Assembly (NCBI RefSeq): GCF_009649685.1 | Contig: NZ_WJPK01000001.1 | Location: 748,760 to 812,759, forward strand | Direction: 5' to 3' | Source of the DNA: Flavobacteriaceae bacterium EG-1 | GTDB taxonomy: Bacteria; Bacteroidota; Bacteroidia; Flavobacteriales; Flavobacteriaceae | Length of the DNA: 64,000 nt | Shown: one piece after another, positions 24,853 through 34,291 of the stretch | Numbering within the stretch: position 1 is the stretch's first letter | Layout of the letters: each line of letters begins with the position of its first letter | Made by a program: the position numbers and the translations under genes | Notes under the pieces: generated by a model | Database searches by the model: none | What the model was told of the DNA's origin: nothing | The model's input: only the letters and a program-made list of their open reading frames with translations

Positions 24853-25923
24853 TTACCATTCCAACAATAGTCTTTGAGCTGAAAAACCTGGTCCAAAACT
24901 CAGCAACAATCCCTTTTCACCAGATTTCAATTCACGATCCATAAACCTTTCTAAAACATATAAAACAGTAGCGCTACTCATGTTACCATAACGCCTTAAA
25001 ACATCTCGTGTGTCATCTATATTCTTACCATAATCACCAAATAAGGCTTCTACTGTTTGAACAATTTTCTTCCCCCCTGGATGGAAAATCAAATGCGCTA
25101 TATCTTCTATGGTTGTTCCGTATTTCTTTAGAAAGGGATGAACTATTTCTGGGAAATGGGCTGCTATAGTATCAGGTACTCCAACGTCTAATATCATTTT
25201 CAATCCGTGGTTAGTCAAATCAAATCCCATCATTTGAGTGGTATCTGGAAAATGATACATATCTCCACCAATAACGCGAGGACCATCAATCGACTCTTCT
25301 GAAGATAGCAAAACACAGGCTGCTCCGTCACCAAAAATTGCCGCACTAACCATATTTGCCATAGAATAGTCGGTATGTTGAAAAGTAGCAGTTGGACTCT
25401 CTACAGCTACAAGGGCAATACGCTTATCTGGATTTGATTTTAGAAAATTATTGGCATAGATCAATCCAGATACTCCAGCAGCGCATCCCATTTCAGTTAC
25501 GGGTAAACGGACAATGTCTTGACGCAAATTTAAATCGTTAATAAGATACGCATCTAAAGAAGGAATCATAAACCCCGTACAACTTACGGTAATTATATAA
25601 TCTAGAGATTCAGGTGTCCAATTACATTTAAGTAAAGTGTTCCTTAAAACTGTAGATCCTAACTTTTTGATTTCCCGAGAGTAGACGTTATTTTTTTCTT
25701 CGAAAGAAGTTGCCGAAAATACATCTTCCGGACTCATAATACTATACCTTTTATCTACAGCTGCCCCTTCAAAAATCTTAACCACCTTACGCATAAAACG
25801 CTGATCTTGATGCCCTAACCAAGCCTCAACCAAAGGAATAATATCAGAAGTTTCCCGGCAATATTTGGGCAATTCTTTACCCACAGCCGCAATTCGCACT
25901 TTATTCATTAAATTCTTAGTCAT
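24853..25923 (-). CDS. Type III polyketide synthase (chalcone/stilbene synthase family)
   Basis: This 356-residue enzyme carries the type III PKS triad: C147 in EMGCAAGVSGLI, H281 in HPGGKKIV and N314 in RYGNMSSATV, with the closing GPGFSAQRLLLEW. It extends an acyl starter with malonyl-CoA and cyclises the chain to a resorcinol, phloroglucinol or pyrone. The start at 25923 overlaps the methyltransferase by 8 bp; an internal ATG at 25908 is an alternative. The order oxidoreductase, methyltransferase, PKS resembles the SrsA-SrsB-SrsC logic of Streptomyces alkylresorcinol biosynthesis. Product identity is inferred. Confidence 0.92.
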   Translation of the reverse strand: MTKNLMNKVRIAAVGKELPKYCRETSDIIPLVEAWLGHQDQRFMRKVVKIFEGAAVDKRYSIMSPEDVFSATSFEEKNNVYSREIKKLGSTVLRNTLLKCNWTPESLDYIITVSCTGFMIPSLDAYLINDLNLRQDIVRLPVTEMGCAAGVSGLIYANNFLKSNPDKRIALVAVESPTATFQHTDYSMANMVSAAIFGDGAACVLLSSEESIDGPRVIGGDMYHFPDTTQMMGFDLTNHGLKMILDVGVPDTIAAHFPEIVHPFLKKYGTTIEDIAHLIFHPGGKKIVQTVEALFGDYGKNIDDTRDVLRRYGNMSSATVLYVLERFMDRELKSGEKGLLLSFGPGFSAQRLLLEW

Positions 25924-26617
25924 TAAAACGTATTATCCAATTCAAACGGTAAGCCCACTTCCAATTTATAGCATGTTGACTCTTAGGAAAAAGTCTAGAA
26001 TAGTTTTCAAATTCTCGTTTTGTAAATCCACTACGAATAGAAACTAAACCATCGTTTTTAGCAATCTTTGTTTTTATAAAAATAACACTAAAGAATTTAA
26101 ACAAATAATAAGCCATTCGACTACGATGCAAGTCATTAATAACAATACCTGTCTGTGATATGTTTTTCAAAGAATGTAAAAAATTTGAGATATCTTTTTC
26201 TGCTATGTGATGCATTGTAAGAGTAGCAATAACAATATCACTTTTTAACTTGTTTGCTTTAAAAACATCCATTCTTTTAAAGGAGATTTCCGGGTACTTA
26301 GACGAAGATTCTTGAGCCAAAAGAATTGCTTTTTCATTGATGTCGACACCCAAAAGTTCAATTTCTATATTTCGATTTCGAAAATTATCAGCAATTTTAC
26401 GCAGCATTGCACCATCACCACAGCCAATATCTATTAAAGAATACTTCTTCTTAGGGTTTTCTTCTACTAACAACATTACGCTTTTCAAAATACAATTATC
26501 ACCCCCTAAATAATGATTAGCACGATTAATATCAAGATATGTAGCCCGCAAAACATCTATAGGGATTTGAGGATCATCCATTAACTCCTCTTCACTATAA
26601 CGAAATGAGAAATCCAT
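25916..26617 (-). CDS. Class I SAM-dependent methyltransferase
   Basis: This 233-residue enzyme has motif I in SLIDIGCGDGAMLRKIA and motif II-like sequence further on (DIVIATLTMHHIAEKD). The C-terminal half (GFTKREFENYSRLFP) resembles methyltransferases found beside type III PKS genes in Bacteroidota. It likely methylates the ring hydroxyl or carbon of the PKS product. Its start overlaps the oxidoreductase stop (TAATG arrangement) and its end overlaps the PKS start, indicating a tight operon. Confidence 0.88.
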   Translation of the reverse strand: MDFSFRYSEEELMDDPQIPIDVLRATYLDINRANHYLGGDNCILKSVMLLVEENPKKKYSLIDIGCGDGAMLRKIADNFRNRNIEIELLGVDINEKAILLAQESSSKYPEISFKRMDVFKANKLKSDIVIATLTMHHIAEKDISNFLHSLKNISQTGIVINDLHRSRMAYYLFKFFSVIFIKTKIAKNDGLVSIRSGFTKREFENYSRLFPKSQHAINWKWAYRLNWIIRFND

Positions 26618-27741
26618 TAGACTGGTATTGCTTTACCGTGTGTTCTTTTTATTAAAGTACGAAGAAGATTCGGAGATTTTACTGCTGCTGATAATGCGAC
26701 ATTCGACAATCTCTCATTTAATAAAATTGATTGAGCTTTTCGCCCAACCCACAATCTTTGATTAAAAGTATGATTCCACTTATTTTCATATTCCGTATTC
26801 AGTTGTTCTCTAGTATACGATTTTTCATTTAGAAATTTATGAATAAGTTCAGAAGCAATTTTTGCTGCATGAATAGCCATCGACATTCCATTACCACAAA
26901 GCGGATGAATTAGTCCTGCCGTATCACCACACATTAGCACTTGATTTTCTATTGCTTTTTTCGAACTAAAAGAAATCTGAGCAATCGTTAAAGGTTCTTC
27001 AAATAGCGATTCTGCATTTTTTAGAAAAGCTGCCAAAAACGGATTTTGTGATACTACCTTTTTATTGAAGTTTGCAATATTCTTTTCTTTTTGAAAATCG
27101 GCATAATTAGCAAGGTAACAAAAATTAACAGCACCAGATTCAACTTTAGACAACCCCCCATAGCCACCTTTAAAATTATGTAAGGCTACTAAATTTGAGG
27201 GGAATTCATATTTGTAATGCCCTTTAACAGCCAACCATGATGATTTTTGTTGCATAAAATCACGCCTTAATTGTTTATCCAAACTGCTGCGTTTGCCATA
27301 AGCTCCAATAACAATTGATGACATATAGATTTCCTTTTGATCTGTAATCACTTCAAATTGATTGTTTTCGAATGCGATAGATAAAGCACTTTGAAAACAA
27401 AATTTCACTCCCAATTCAAGTGCTTTATGGTACATTATATGATCAAAAGAATAGCGACTTATACCAACTCCTCCTAATGGTAACTTAGTTGAAACCGTAT
27501 CGCCTGCAAGTGTACTAAATTGCATTGTATTGATATTAACCGCTCCAAATTCATTTAAAAAAACACCTAAACTCTCTAAATAGGGTAACACTTCATTGGA
27601 AACATACTCACCACACACTTTATGATGTGGGTATGTTTTTTTTTCAATAACTAAAATAGAATGACCTTTTCTTTTTGCGTCAATTGCAGCAGTAAGTCCG
27701 GCTAATCCACCACCCACTACAATAACATCATATGTTTTCAT
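26617..27741 (-). CDS. FAD-dependent oxidoreductase (geranylgeranyl reductase/aromatic hydroxylase type)
   Basis: This 374-residue flavoprotein starts with YDVIVVGGGLAGLTAAIDA (dinucleotide-binding motif GxGxxG) and has a second FAD motif VLMCGDTAGLIHPLCGNGMSMAIHA. It belongs to the NAD(P)/FAD oxidoreductase group that includes geranylgeranyl reductase and ring hydroxylases. As first gene of the methyltransferase-PKS operon it most likely hydroxylates or reduces the polyketide lipid, comparable to SrsC. The substrate is not readable. Confidence 0.85.
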   Translation of the reverse strand: MKTYDVIVVGGGLAGLTAAIDAKRKGHSILVIEKKTYPHHKVCGEYVSNEVLPYLESLGVFLNEFGAVNINTMQFSTLAGDTVSTKLPLGGVGISRYSFDHIMYHKALELGVKFCFQSALSIAFENNQFEVITDQKEIYMSSIVIGAYGKRSSLDKQLRRDFMQQKSSWLAVKGHYKYEFPSNLVALHNFKGGYGGLSKVESGAVNFCYLANYADFQKEKNIANFNKKVVSQNPFLAAFLKNAESLFEEPLTIAQISFSSKKAIENQVLMCGDTAGLIHPLCGNGMSMAIHAAKIASELIHKFLNEKSYTREQLNTEYENKWNHTFNQRLWVGRKAQSILLNERLSNVALSAAVKSPNLLRTLIKRTHGKAIPV

Positions 27742-27808
27742 ATTAAGAAAGATAGGAATTTTAATAAGAACTCCTACATGGCTAATAAAGAAAACAAATC
27801 CTAAATAT

Positions 27809-29785
27809 TTAGTATGCTAATAAATGCAGCAGCTCTTTTTTAAATCGCTCAATAGGCAAGTAATTATCTTCTAATGTTTTTGCAAAAGGTATCGGCGTAT
27901 CAAGACTTGCCACCCTTTTTATTGGTCCATCTAAGTATTCAAAACAATTTTCCATAACGGCCGAGGCAATATCACTTGCAATACCCCCAAAGAGACTATC
28001 CTCTTGAAGAATAATTAACTTACTAGTACGTTTAACCGATGCAAAAACAGCTTCTATATCTAAAGGAACTAAAGTTCGTAAGTCAAGTAAATCTGCCGAA
28101 ACTTGCGGGAGTACTTCAAGTGTTTCTAAGGCCCAATGCACCCCAGCGCCATAAGTAACAATAGTAATATCTTTACCTTCTTTTAACAAAACAGCCTCAC
28201 CAAAAGGCAAGGTGTAATAATCAACAGGAACATCTTGATATACACTCCGATATAAGGCCTTGTGTTCAAAAAAAAGTACCGGATTTGGGTCCTTTATAGC
28301 TGTTGCTAACAAACCCTTAGCATCTTTGGGAAAAGCAGGGTAAACCACTTTTAACCCAGGTGTTTTAGTAAACCAAGCTTCATTAGTCTGCGAATGAAAA
28401 GGACCAGCTTGAACACCAGCTCCACAAGGCATACGTATAACTACATCTGCTGTCTGCCCCCACCTGTAATGAGATTTAGCCAAGTAATTCACTATAGGGT
28501 TGAAACCCGAACTAACAAAATCCGCGAATTGCATTTCCACAACTGCTTTCATTCCTCGTATTGATAATCCCATTGCTGTTGAAACCACTGCCGACTCACA
28601 AATTGGAGTATTTCGAACCCTGTCTTTACCAAAAGCTTCAACAAATCCTTCAGTTATTTTAAAAACACCACCATAATCAGCAACATCCTGCCCCATAATA
28701 ACCAATTCATCATATTTTTCCATTGATTGCTTCAATCCACTAGATACTGCATCAACAAAACGAATATTGGCAACGGTACTACCAGGTTCTACTTCTTGAT
28801 AATCAAAAGGAGCAAAAACATCATTTAACTCTTTATCCTTATTTAATTCAACCAAATCTTCATCAAAAGCTAGTTTTAGTTCCGCATTTATTTCTTCATT
28901 AATTTTGTCACGAAGCTTCGATATATCATTTTTTGATATTATACCAGATTTAATTAAATAATCCTGATAGTTTTCAATTGGATCCTTCTTAGACCATTTT
29001 TGTAGTAAATCTTCAGGAACATATTTAGTACCACTCGCCTCTTCATGACCGCGCATTCGAAACGTCTTAAATTCTATTAAAACCGGTCTTGGTTTCTTTC
29101 GTAGTTGCTCACAAATAGACTTTACCTTTGTATAAACTTCTATGATATTATTCCCGTCGACAAGATGCGATTCCATGCCATAACCAATACCTTTATCAAT
29201 AAGATTTTTACATCGATATTGTTCATGCGTTGGAGTCGAAAGTCCGTATCCATTATTCTCAATACAAAAAATTACTGGTAAATCCCATACTGCAGCTATA
29301 TTTAAAGCTTCATGAAAATCACCTTCACTAGTAGCGCCTTCCCCAGTAAAAACGGCCGTAACTTCATTGTTTTTCTTAAGTAAATTGCCTAATGCTATAC
29401 CATCTGCAACACCTAGTTGTGGGCCTAAATGAGAAATCATTCCAATGATTTTATAATCTTGAGTTCCGAAATGAAAACTACGATCACGTCCATTGGTAAA
29501 TCCATTTGCCTTTCCTTGCCATTGTGAAAACAAACGATGTAATGGTATATTCCTAGTAGTAAACACACCAAGATTTCGATGCATTGGTAAAATATATTCC
29601 TCTTTTTTTAATGCGCTGGCTATACCTACAGAAATTGCCTCTTGCCCAATTCCACTAAACCACTTAGAAATTTTACCTTGTCGTAATAGAATTAGCATTT
29701 TTTCTTCCACCATCCGTGGTTTCAACATTTGCTCAAAAAGCTGCAGTTGCTTAGAAGTAGCAATGTCTTTAGTTTCGAATTCCAT
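27809..29785 (-). CDS. 2-oxoacid dehydrogenase E1, fused alpha and beta subunits
   Basis: This fusion of about 658 residues has the E1-alpha half first (TGEGATSEGDFHEALN...ENN, thiamine diphosphate motif; RMRGHEEASGTKYVPEDL) and the E1-beta half from about residue 340 (MGQDVADYGGVFKITEGF, FGKDRVRNTPICESA). It decarboxylates a branched-chain 2-oxoacid as part of a dehydrogenase complex. Start chosen at ATG 29785; an ATG at 29809 adds eight unlikely residues. It is 67 bp upstream of the oxidoreductase gene on the same strand. It could feed branched acyl-CoA starters to the lipid cluster, or be housekeeping. Confidence 0.9.
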   Translation of the reverse strand: MEFETKDIATSKQLQLFEQMLKPRMVEEKMLILLRQGKISKWFSGIGQEAISVGIASALKKEEYILPMHRNLGVFTTRNIPLHRLFSQWQGKANGFTNGRDRSFHFGTQDYKIIGMISHLGPQLGVADGIALGNLLKKNNEVTAVFTGEGATSEGDFHEALNIAAVWDLPVIFCIENNGYGLSTPTHEQYRCKNLIDKGIGYGMESHLVDGNNIIEVYTKVKSICEQLRKKPRPVLIEFKTFRMRGHEEASGTKYVPEDLLQKWSKKDPIENYQDYLIKSGIISKNDISKLRDKINEEINAELKLAFDEDLVELNKDKELNDVFAPFDYQEVEPGSTVANIRFVDAVSSGLKQSMEKYDELVIMGQDVADYGGVFKITEGFVEAFGKDRVRNTPICESAVVSTAMGLSIRGMKAVVEMQFADFVSSGFNPIVNYLAKSHYRWGQTADVVIRMPCGAGVQAGPFHSQTNEAWFTKTPGLKVVYPAFPKDAKGLLATAIKDPNPVLFFEHKALYRSVYQDVPVDYYTLPFGEAVLLKEGKDITIVTYGAGVHWALETLEVLPQVSADLLDLRTLVPLDIEAVFASVKRTSKLIILQEDSLFGGIASDIASAVMENCFEYLDGPIKRVASLDTPIPFAKTLEDNYLPIERFKKELLHLLAY

Positions 29786-29884
29786 TTGAACTTTATAAAA
29801 TACCAGCATTGTTTAACTAAATGTAGCAAAATTAAGATTGGCAAGGTCAAATTCTGTCCGATAGCAAATTGAGCCTTTATTTAT

Positions 29885-29892
29885 TAACTTTG
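29885..29892 (+). promoter_or_regulatory. -7 promoter element of the dioxygenase gene (TAACTTTG)
   Basis: TAACTTTG matches TAnnTTTG 22 bp before ATG 29915. A -33 TTG at the usual distance is not seen, so only the -7 is claimed. Confidence 0.45.
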
Positions 29893-29914
29893 ATTCCACT
29901 AAAAAAGTATTTAT

Positions 29915-30865
29915 ATGAGTGCAATACCAAGTGTAGACTTACAAGATTTCCTATCAGGGGATAACAATAGAAAGCAAAAATTCATACATGAAATTAGTTC
30001 TGCCTTTGAAGATATTGGTTTTGTAGCGTTAAGCGGACATTTTTTATCAGAAGAATTGGTGGATAACCTTTATGGTGAAATCAAAAAATTCTTTGACTTA
30101 CCTCAAGAAGTGAAAGATAGTTATGAAATTGAGGGTATTGGTGGTCAAAGGGGATATACATCTTTTGGAAAAGAGCATGCCAAAGGAAGAAAAGAAGGAG
30201 ATTTAAAAGAATTTTGGCATTTCGGACAATATGTCGAAGATAATCCAAAGTTAGAATTAGAATATCATAAAAATGTAGAAGTTAAAGAGTTACCGGCCTT
30301 TAATGAAGTTGGAAAAGAAACTTACAAAATGCTAGAGAAGACAGCTAAATATGTCTTAAGAGCATTAGCACTACATTTAAATTTAGAAGAAACATATTTC
30401 GACAATTATATAAAAAATGGTAATTCTATTCTTAGACCCATACACTACCCACCAATAACTGCCGAGCCAAAAAATGCTGAACGTGCAGCTGCCCATGGCG
30501 ATATAAACCTTATAACATTATTAATGGGTGCCCATGGACGCGGGTTACAAGTTAAAAATCATAATGATGAATGGGTAGATGCAATAGCAAGACCAGACCA
30601 ATTAATGATCAATGTTGGTGATATGCTTTCAAGACATACCAACAATCGATTGAAATCAACTATACATAAAGTTGTTAATCCCCCAAAAGAAAGTTGGGGC
30701 AAATCGAGATATTCAATTCCATTTTTTATGCATCCCATTAGTGAGATGCCATTGAATTGCCTAGAAAATTGTATAGATGATGAAAATCCTAAACAATTTG
30801 AAGACATAACAGCGGGTGAATTTTTACATGAGCGTTTAATTGAACTCGGTTTAATTAAAAAATAA
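29915..30865 (+). CDS. 2-oxoglutarate/Fe(II) dioxygenase (isopenicillin N synthase family)
   Basis: This 316-residue enzyme has the N-terminal non-haem dioxygenase domain (FEDIGFVALSGHFL) and the C-terminal 2OG-Fe(II) domain. Iron ligands are visible as H194 and D196 (AAHGDINLITLL) and H251 (STIHKVVNP), with the co-substrate RxS motif at R265-S267 (SRYSI). It would hydroxylate or desaturate a small molecule. Length is normal. Its stop overlaps the start of the sulfatase gene (TAATGA), so the two are co-translated. The substrate is unknown. Confidence 0.9.
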   Translation: MSAIPSVDLQDFLSGDNNRKQKFIHEISSAFEDIGFVALSGHFLSEELVDNLYGEIKKFFDLPQEVKDSYEIEGIGGQRGYTSFGKEHAKGRKEGDLKEFWHFGQYVEDNPKLELEYHKNVEVKELPAFNEVGKETYKMLEKTAKYVLRALALHLNLEETYFDNYIKNGNSILRPIHYPPITAEPKNAERAAAHGDINLITLLMGAHGRGLQVKNHNDEWVDAIARPDQLMINVGDMLSRHTNNRLKSTIHKVVNPPKESWGKSRYSIPFFMHPISEMPLNCLENCIDDENPKQFEDITAGEFLHERLIELGLIKK

Positions 30866-32445
30866 TGAGATACTTCACAATTATTTCGTTTTCCCTAATT
30901 ATACTTTCCTCTTGCCAGGAAAAGGCTGTTACTCCTGAAAAATCTAAACCGAATGTGCTTTTTATTTTAGTCGATGACCTAGGGTTGCATGATTTAAGTT
31001 ACACAGGCAGTACATACTATGAAACACCTAATGTAGACCGAATTGCTGAAGAAGGAGTTGTATTTACACAAGGTTATGCAGGCAGTCGTGTTTGTAGTCC
31101 ATCTAGAGCAACAATAATGACCGGCAAATTTACAGCTCGTCATAAAGTTACAGATTGGATAGGTGCAAAATCTGGTGAAGCATGGCGAGAGCATAATCGA
31201 TATGACAAGATGCTACCTGCTTCGTATACTCATGAATTACCTAAGGCTGACATTTCATTAGCAGAAGCAATGAAAGCTGGTGGCTACAAGACTTTTTTTG
31301 CTGGTAAGTGGCATTTAGGCGATAAAGGCTCATATCCTGAAGATCATGGTTTTGACATTAATGTTGGAGGTTGGGAAAAAGGAAGCCCAATTGGTGGGTA
31401 TTTTTCTCCATGGATAAATCCTAATCTTGAAAACAGTAAAGAAGGTGAAAACCTATCAATGCGTTTAGCAAAAGAAACTGCAAGTTTTATCGAAAAAAAC
31501 AAAGACACTACTTTTTTTGCGATGCTTTCTTTTTATGCTGTTCACGGTCCAATTCAGACCACCAAAGAGAAATGGACCAAATATCAAAAGAAAGCAGTTA
31601 ATTCAGGTTTAGCAAGTACCGGTTATGTCATGGAAAGAAATTTACCTATAAGGCAAGTGCAAGATAATCCGGTTTACGCAGGATTGGTTGAACAAATGGA
31701 TGATGCAGTTGGAATAGTTTTAAAAACTTTAGACAACCTAGGGTTAGCGAAAAATACAATTGTAGTTTTTACTTCCGATAATGGAGGTGTAGCTTCAGGA
31801 GATTCTTTTTCTACTGCAAATTTACCATTAAGAGGTGGAAAAGGATACCAATGGGAAGGTGGTGTTCGTGAACCTTATTTCATTAAAGCACCGATAATTT
31901 CAAATGCCAAAAAAACTATTGAATATCCAGTTACTGGTGCTGATTTCTATCCTACAATCTTAGATTTGTCAGACATAAAACTCAAACCTAATCAGCATGT
32001 TGACGGGGTTAGTCTTAAACCTTTACTTAAAGGAAATAAATTATCAGAAAGACCATTGTATTGGCACTATCCACACTATGGAAATCAAGGTGGCGACCCA
32101 TCTTCTATGATACGTTTAGGAAAATGGAAACTAATACATTATTGGGAAGACGGTCATGAGGAACTATATAATTTAGAAGTTGACCCAAGTGAGCTAAATG
32201 ACATTTCAGGAAGCAATAGAGGAATTAAGGAAGATTTAAGTAATAATCTTTTAACTTGGTTAGTTAGTGTTGACGCAAATATGGCAACAGAAGATTTAGA
32301 ATTCAATTCTGATTTAAATCTAAAAAGACATAAAAACATAATATCTGAAAAATTACCTTTATTAGAGAAACAGCGACTGGAAGTGTTAGCAGACGATTTT
32401 CAACCCAATAAAGATTGGTGGGGAAGTAAAACTACAGCAGACTAA
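30865..32445 (+). CDS. Sulfatase (formylglycine-type) lipoprotein
   Basis: This 526-residue protein has a lipobox (LSSC) and the alkaline-phosphatase-like sulfatase domain: metal-binding NVLFILVDDLG, the formylglycine site CSPSR at residues 77-81, GKWHLGD, and TSDNGG. The Cys would be converted to formylglycine by an FGE or anSME encoded elsewhere. Marine flavobacteria use such enzymes to remove sulfate esters from algal polysaccharides. Here no glycoside hydrolases are adjacent, and the overlapping dioxygenase is the only partner. Substrate class not assigned. Confidence 0.92.
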   Translation: MRYFTIISFSLIILSSCQEKAVTPEKSKPNVLFILVDDLGLHDLSYTGSTYYETPNVDRIAEEGVVFTQGYAGSRVCSPSRATIMTGKFTARHKVTDWIGAKSGEAWREHNRYDKMLPASYTHELPKADISLAEAMKAGGYKTFFAGKWHLGDKGSYPEDHGFDINVGGWEKGSPIGGYFSPWINPNLENSKEGENLSMRLAKETASFIEKNKDTTFFAMLSFYAVHGPIQTTKEKWTKYQKKAVNSGLASTGYVMERNLPIRQVQDNPVYAGLVEQMDDAVGIVLKTLDNLGLAKNTIVVFTSDNGGVASGDSFSTANLPLRGGKGYQWEGGVREPYFIKAPIISNAKKTIEYPVTGADFYPTILDLSDIKLKPNQHVDGVSLKPLLKGNKLSERPLYWHYPHYGNQGGDPSSMIRLGKWKLIHYWEDGHEELYNLEVDPSELNDISGSNRGIKEDLSNNLLTWLVSVDANMATEDLEFNSDLNLKRHKNIISEKLPLLEKQRLEVLADDFQPNKDWWGSKTTAD

Positions 32446-32534
32446 GACACCTACAAATTAGTTAATGTCAATTTATAATTAGACTATTTCATAAAATGAT
32501 TCGTTAGCTACATTCATTTAATTATGTAGCTCAT

Positions 32535-33752
32535 ATGAAGATTAAATATATTTCAGCCATATGCATGTTCTTTTGCTTTGGTGTAATTTTTGCACAAATT
32601 GAATACGAAAAAGGTTATTTCATCAATAATTCTGGCGAAAAGGTTAGCTGCTTAATTCGTAATGTAGATTGGAAAGAAAGTCCAAATAGTTTTAACTATA
32701 AACTATCTGAAAATGATAAAGTTAAACGAGCAAATGTTACTGATGTAGTAGAATTTAGAGTTTTAGATGGCGCAAAGTATATTGCAACCGATGTTAACAT
32801 TGACCGTTCTTCAAATATTATTAAAAATTTAGATAACCACAAGCAACCAAATTTTAATAACGAGCGATTATTTTTAAAAGTTGTGGTTGAAGGTAGTGCA
32901 AACCTCTACAGTTACAATCAAAATAATACAAGAAGATATTTTATAAGCAAAGGTAATACTGCTATAAAACAACTCGTTTATAAGAAATACTCAACCCAGT
33001 ATAACCAGATAAAAGTAAACAACCACTATCGCCAACAAATCTTGAACGATTTACGTTGCGAAACGATAAAACCGAGTTTAATAAACAAATTAGATTACAA
33101 TACTAAATCATTAAAAAAAGTATTTAACAATTACAATCATTGTATAAATAGCGCTTTTGTGATAGCAGAATCCGAAGTTCGAAAAATTGACTTTAATCTT
33201 TGGTTGCGGCCAGCGCTTACATATAACACGTTTAGTGTGGCAAATAGTATTACTCCTAAATACAATTTTGACTTCCCTAATGCTGCAGGAATTCGATTCG
33301 GAACTGAACTGGAATTTGTTTTGCCCTATAATAAAAGTAAGTGGTCCGTATTTATTGAACCTACTTACCAAACATATGCTTCGGAACGTGAAGTAGAAAT
33401 TTATAAGGAGTTTATAGAAAATGAAAAGTACGATGCCAGCGTTAATTATAGTTCTATTGAACTACCGATAGGAGTTCGCTATTCCATGTTTTTAAATTCA
33501 AAATCACGAGTTTTTATCGATTTAGCTTTTTCACATGATTTTCATACAAGTTCTGAAATTATCTTAGATAGAATAGACGATTTAGATATGAGTTCGAATC
33601 AAAATTTTATCGCAGGTATTGGATATGCTTTAAATAGAAAATTACAATTAGAATTGCGTTATTCGTTTTCAAGAAATATATTAAATGAATATACGTTTTG
33701 GTCCACTGATTATAAGGCCATTAATTTAGTTTTTGGCTACAACATTTTTTAG
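32535..33752 (+). CDS. Outer membrane beta-barrel protein, hypothetical
   Basis: This 405-residue protein has a signal peptide (ICMFFCFGVIFAQ). An N-terminal domain of about 150 residues opens with YEKGYFINNSGEKVSCLIRNVDWKESP, typical of flavobacterial proteins with a periplasmic domain. A C-terminal barrel from about residue 220 (LWLRPALTYNTFSV...FVEPTYQTYAS) ends in aromatic residues (NLVFGYNIF). Porin-like barrels of this type are widespread but uncharacterised in Bacteroidota. It stands alone after the sulfatase. Confidence 0.65.
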   Translation: MKIKYISAICMFFCFGVIFAQIEYEKGYFINNSGEKVSCLIRNVDWKESPNSFNYKLSENDKVKRANVTDVVEFRVLDGAKYIATDVNIDRSSNIIKNLDNHKQPNFNNERLFLKVVVEGSANLYSYNQNNTRRYFISKGNTAIKQLVYKKYSTQYNQIKVNNHYRQQILNDLRCETIKPSLINKLDYNTKSLKKVFNNYNHCINSAFVIAESEVRKIDFNLWLRPALTYNTFSVANSITPKYNFDFPNAAGIRFGTELEFVLPYNKSKWSVFIEPTYQTYASEREVEIYKEFIENEKYDASVNYSSIELPIGVRYSMFLNSKSRVFIDLAFSHDFHTSSEIILDRIDDLDMSSNQNFIAGIGYALNRKLQLELRYSFSRNILNEYTFWSTDYKAINLVFGYNIF

Positions 33753-33839
33753 AATGCATGTGAAATGATAAAAATTCAAACAATTAAGCAAAGTTTTTTA
33801 TACATTGCCACTCCCAATTGAGATAATTCTAGTATTTAA

Positions 33840-34166
33840 ATGGATTTAAAAGACCAGCTTAAGAACTTATTTCCGGATCATATTGAAAAAGACGAACCAA
33901 AAGAGATAGTTAACAACACTATTTGGCTTCAAGATGACCCAATTATTTGTAAATATGAAAAGCGCAAAGGAAAGCCAATTACTATTTTAGAGGGCTATAA
34001 TGGCGCAGATAAGGATTTTAAACAACTAGCTAAAGAACTAAAAAAAACTTTAAGTGTTGGTGGCGGTATTAAAGGAGACAACATCATTATTCAGGGTGAT
34101 TTTAGGGACAAAATTATGGAAATTCTAAAGCAAAAAGGATTTAAAGTAAAGCGAGTTGGTGGATAA
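33840..34166 (+). CDS. SUI1/YciH-like translation initiation factor
   Basis: This 108-residue protein belongs to the SUI1 family (YciH): the C-terminal half reads LSVGGGIKGDNIIIQGDFRDKIMEILKQKGFKVKRVGG (residues about 70-107), the conserved eIF1-like fold that contacts the small ribosomal subunit. The N-terminus is charged. Bacterial YciH is linked to stress control of initiation. Length matches the family. It is a single gene, with an unrelated operon starting 125 bp downstream. Confidence 0.88.
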   Translation: MDLKDQLKNLFPDHIEKDEPKEIVNNTIWLQDDPIICKYEKRKGKPITILEGYNGADKDFKQLAKELKKTLSVGGGIKGDNIIIQGDFRDKIMEILKQKGFKVKRVGG

Positions 34167-34291
34167 TGAAAACGGTGATACTAAGTGAATATCACAGGTA
34201 TGACATGAATTTGTTTTTTCTGTTAATTTTATTTTGAAGATTGAAATTATTTGGTATTTTTATTTACTAATCTATAACTACACCCAAAAAT

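Noticed and set aside
22870-27741. Flexirubin or aryl polyene cluster
   Set aside because: A ketosynthase, dehydratase and ACP are shared features, but the aromatic ammonia-lyase, multiple ketosynthases and acyltransferases of those clusters are missing, whereas a type III PKS is present.
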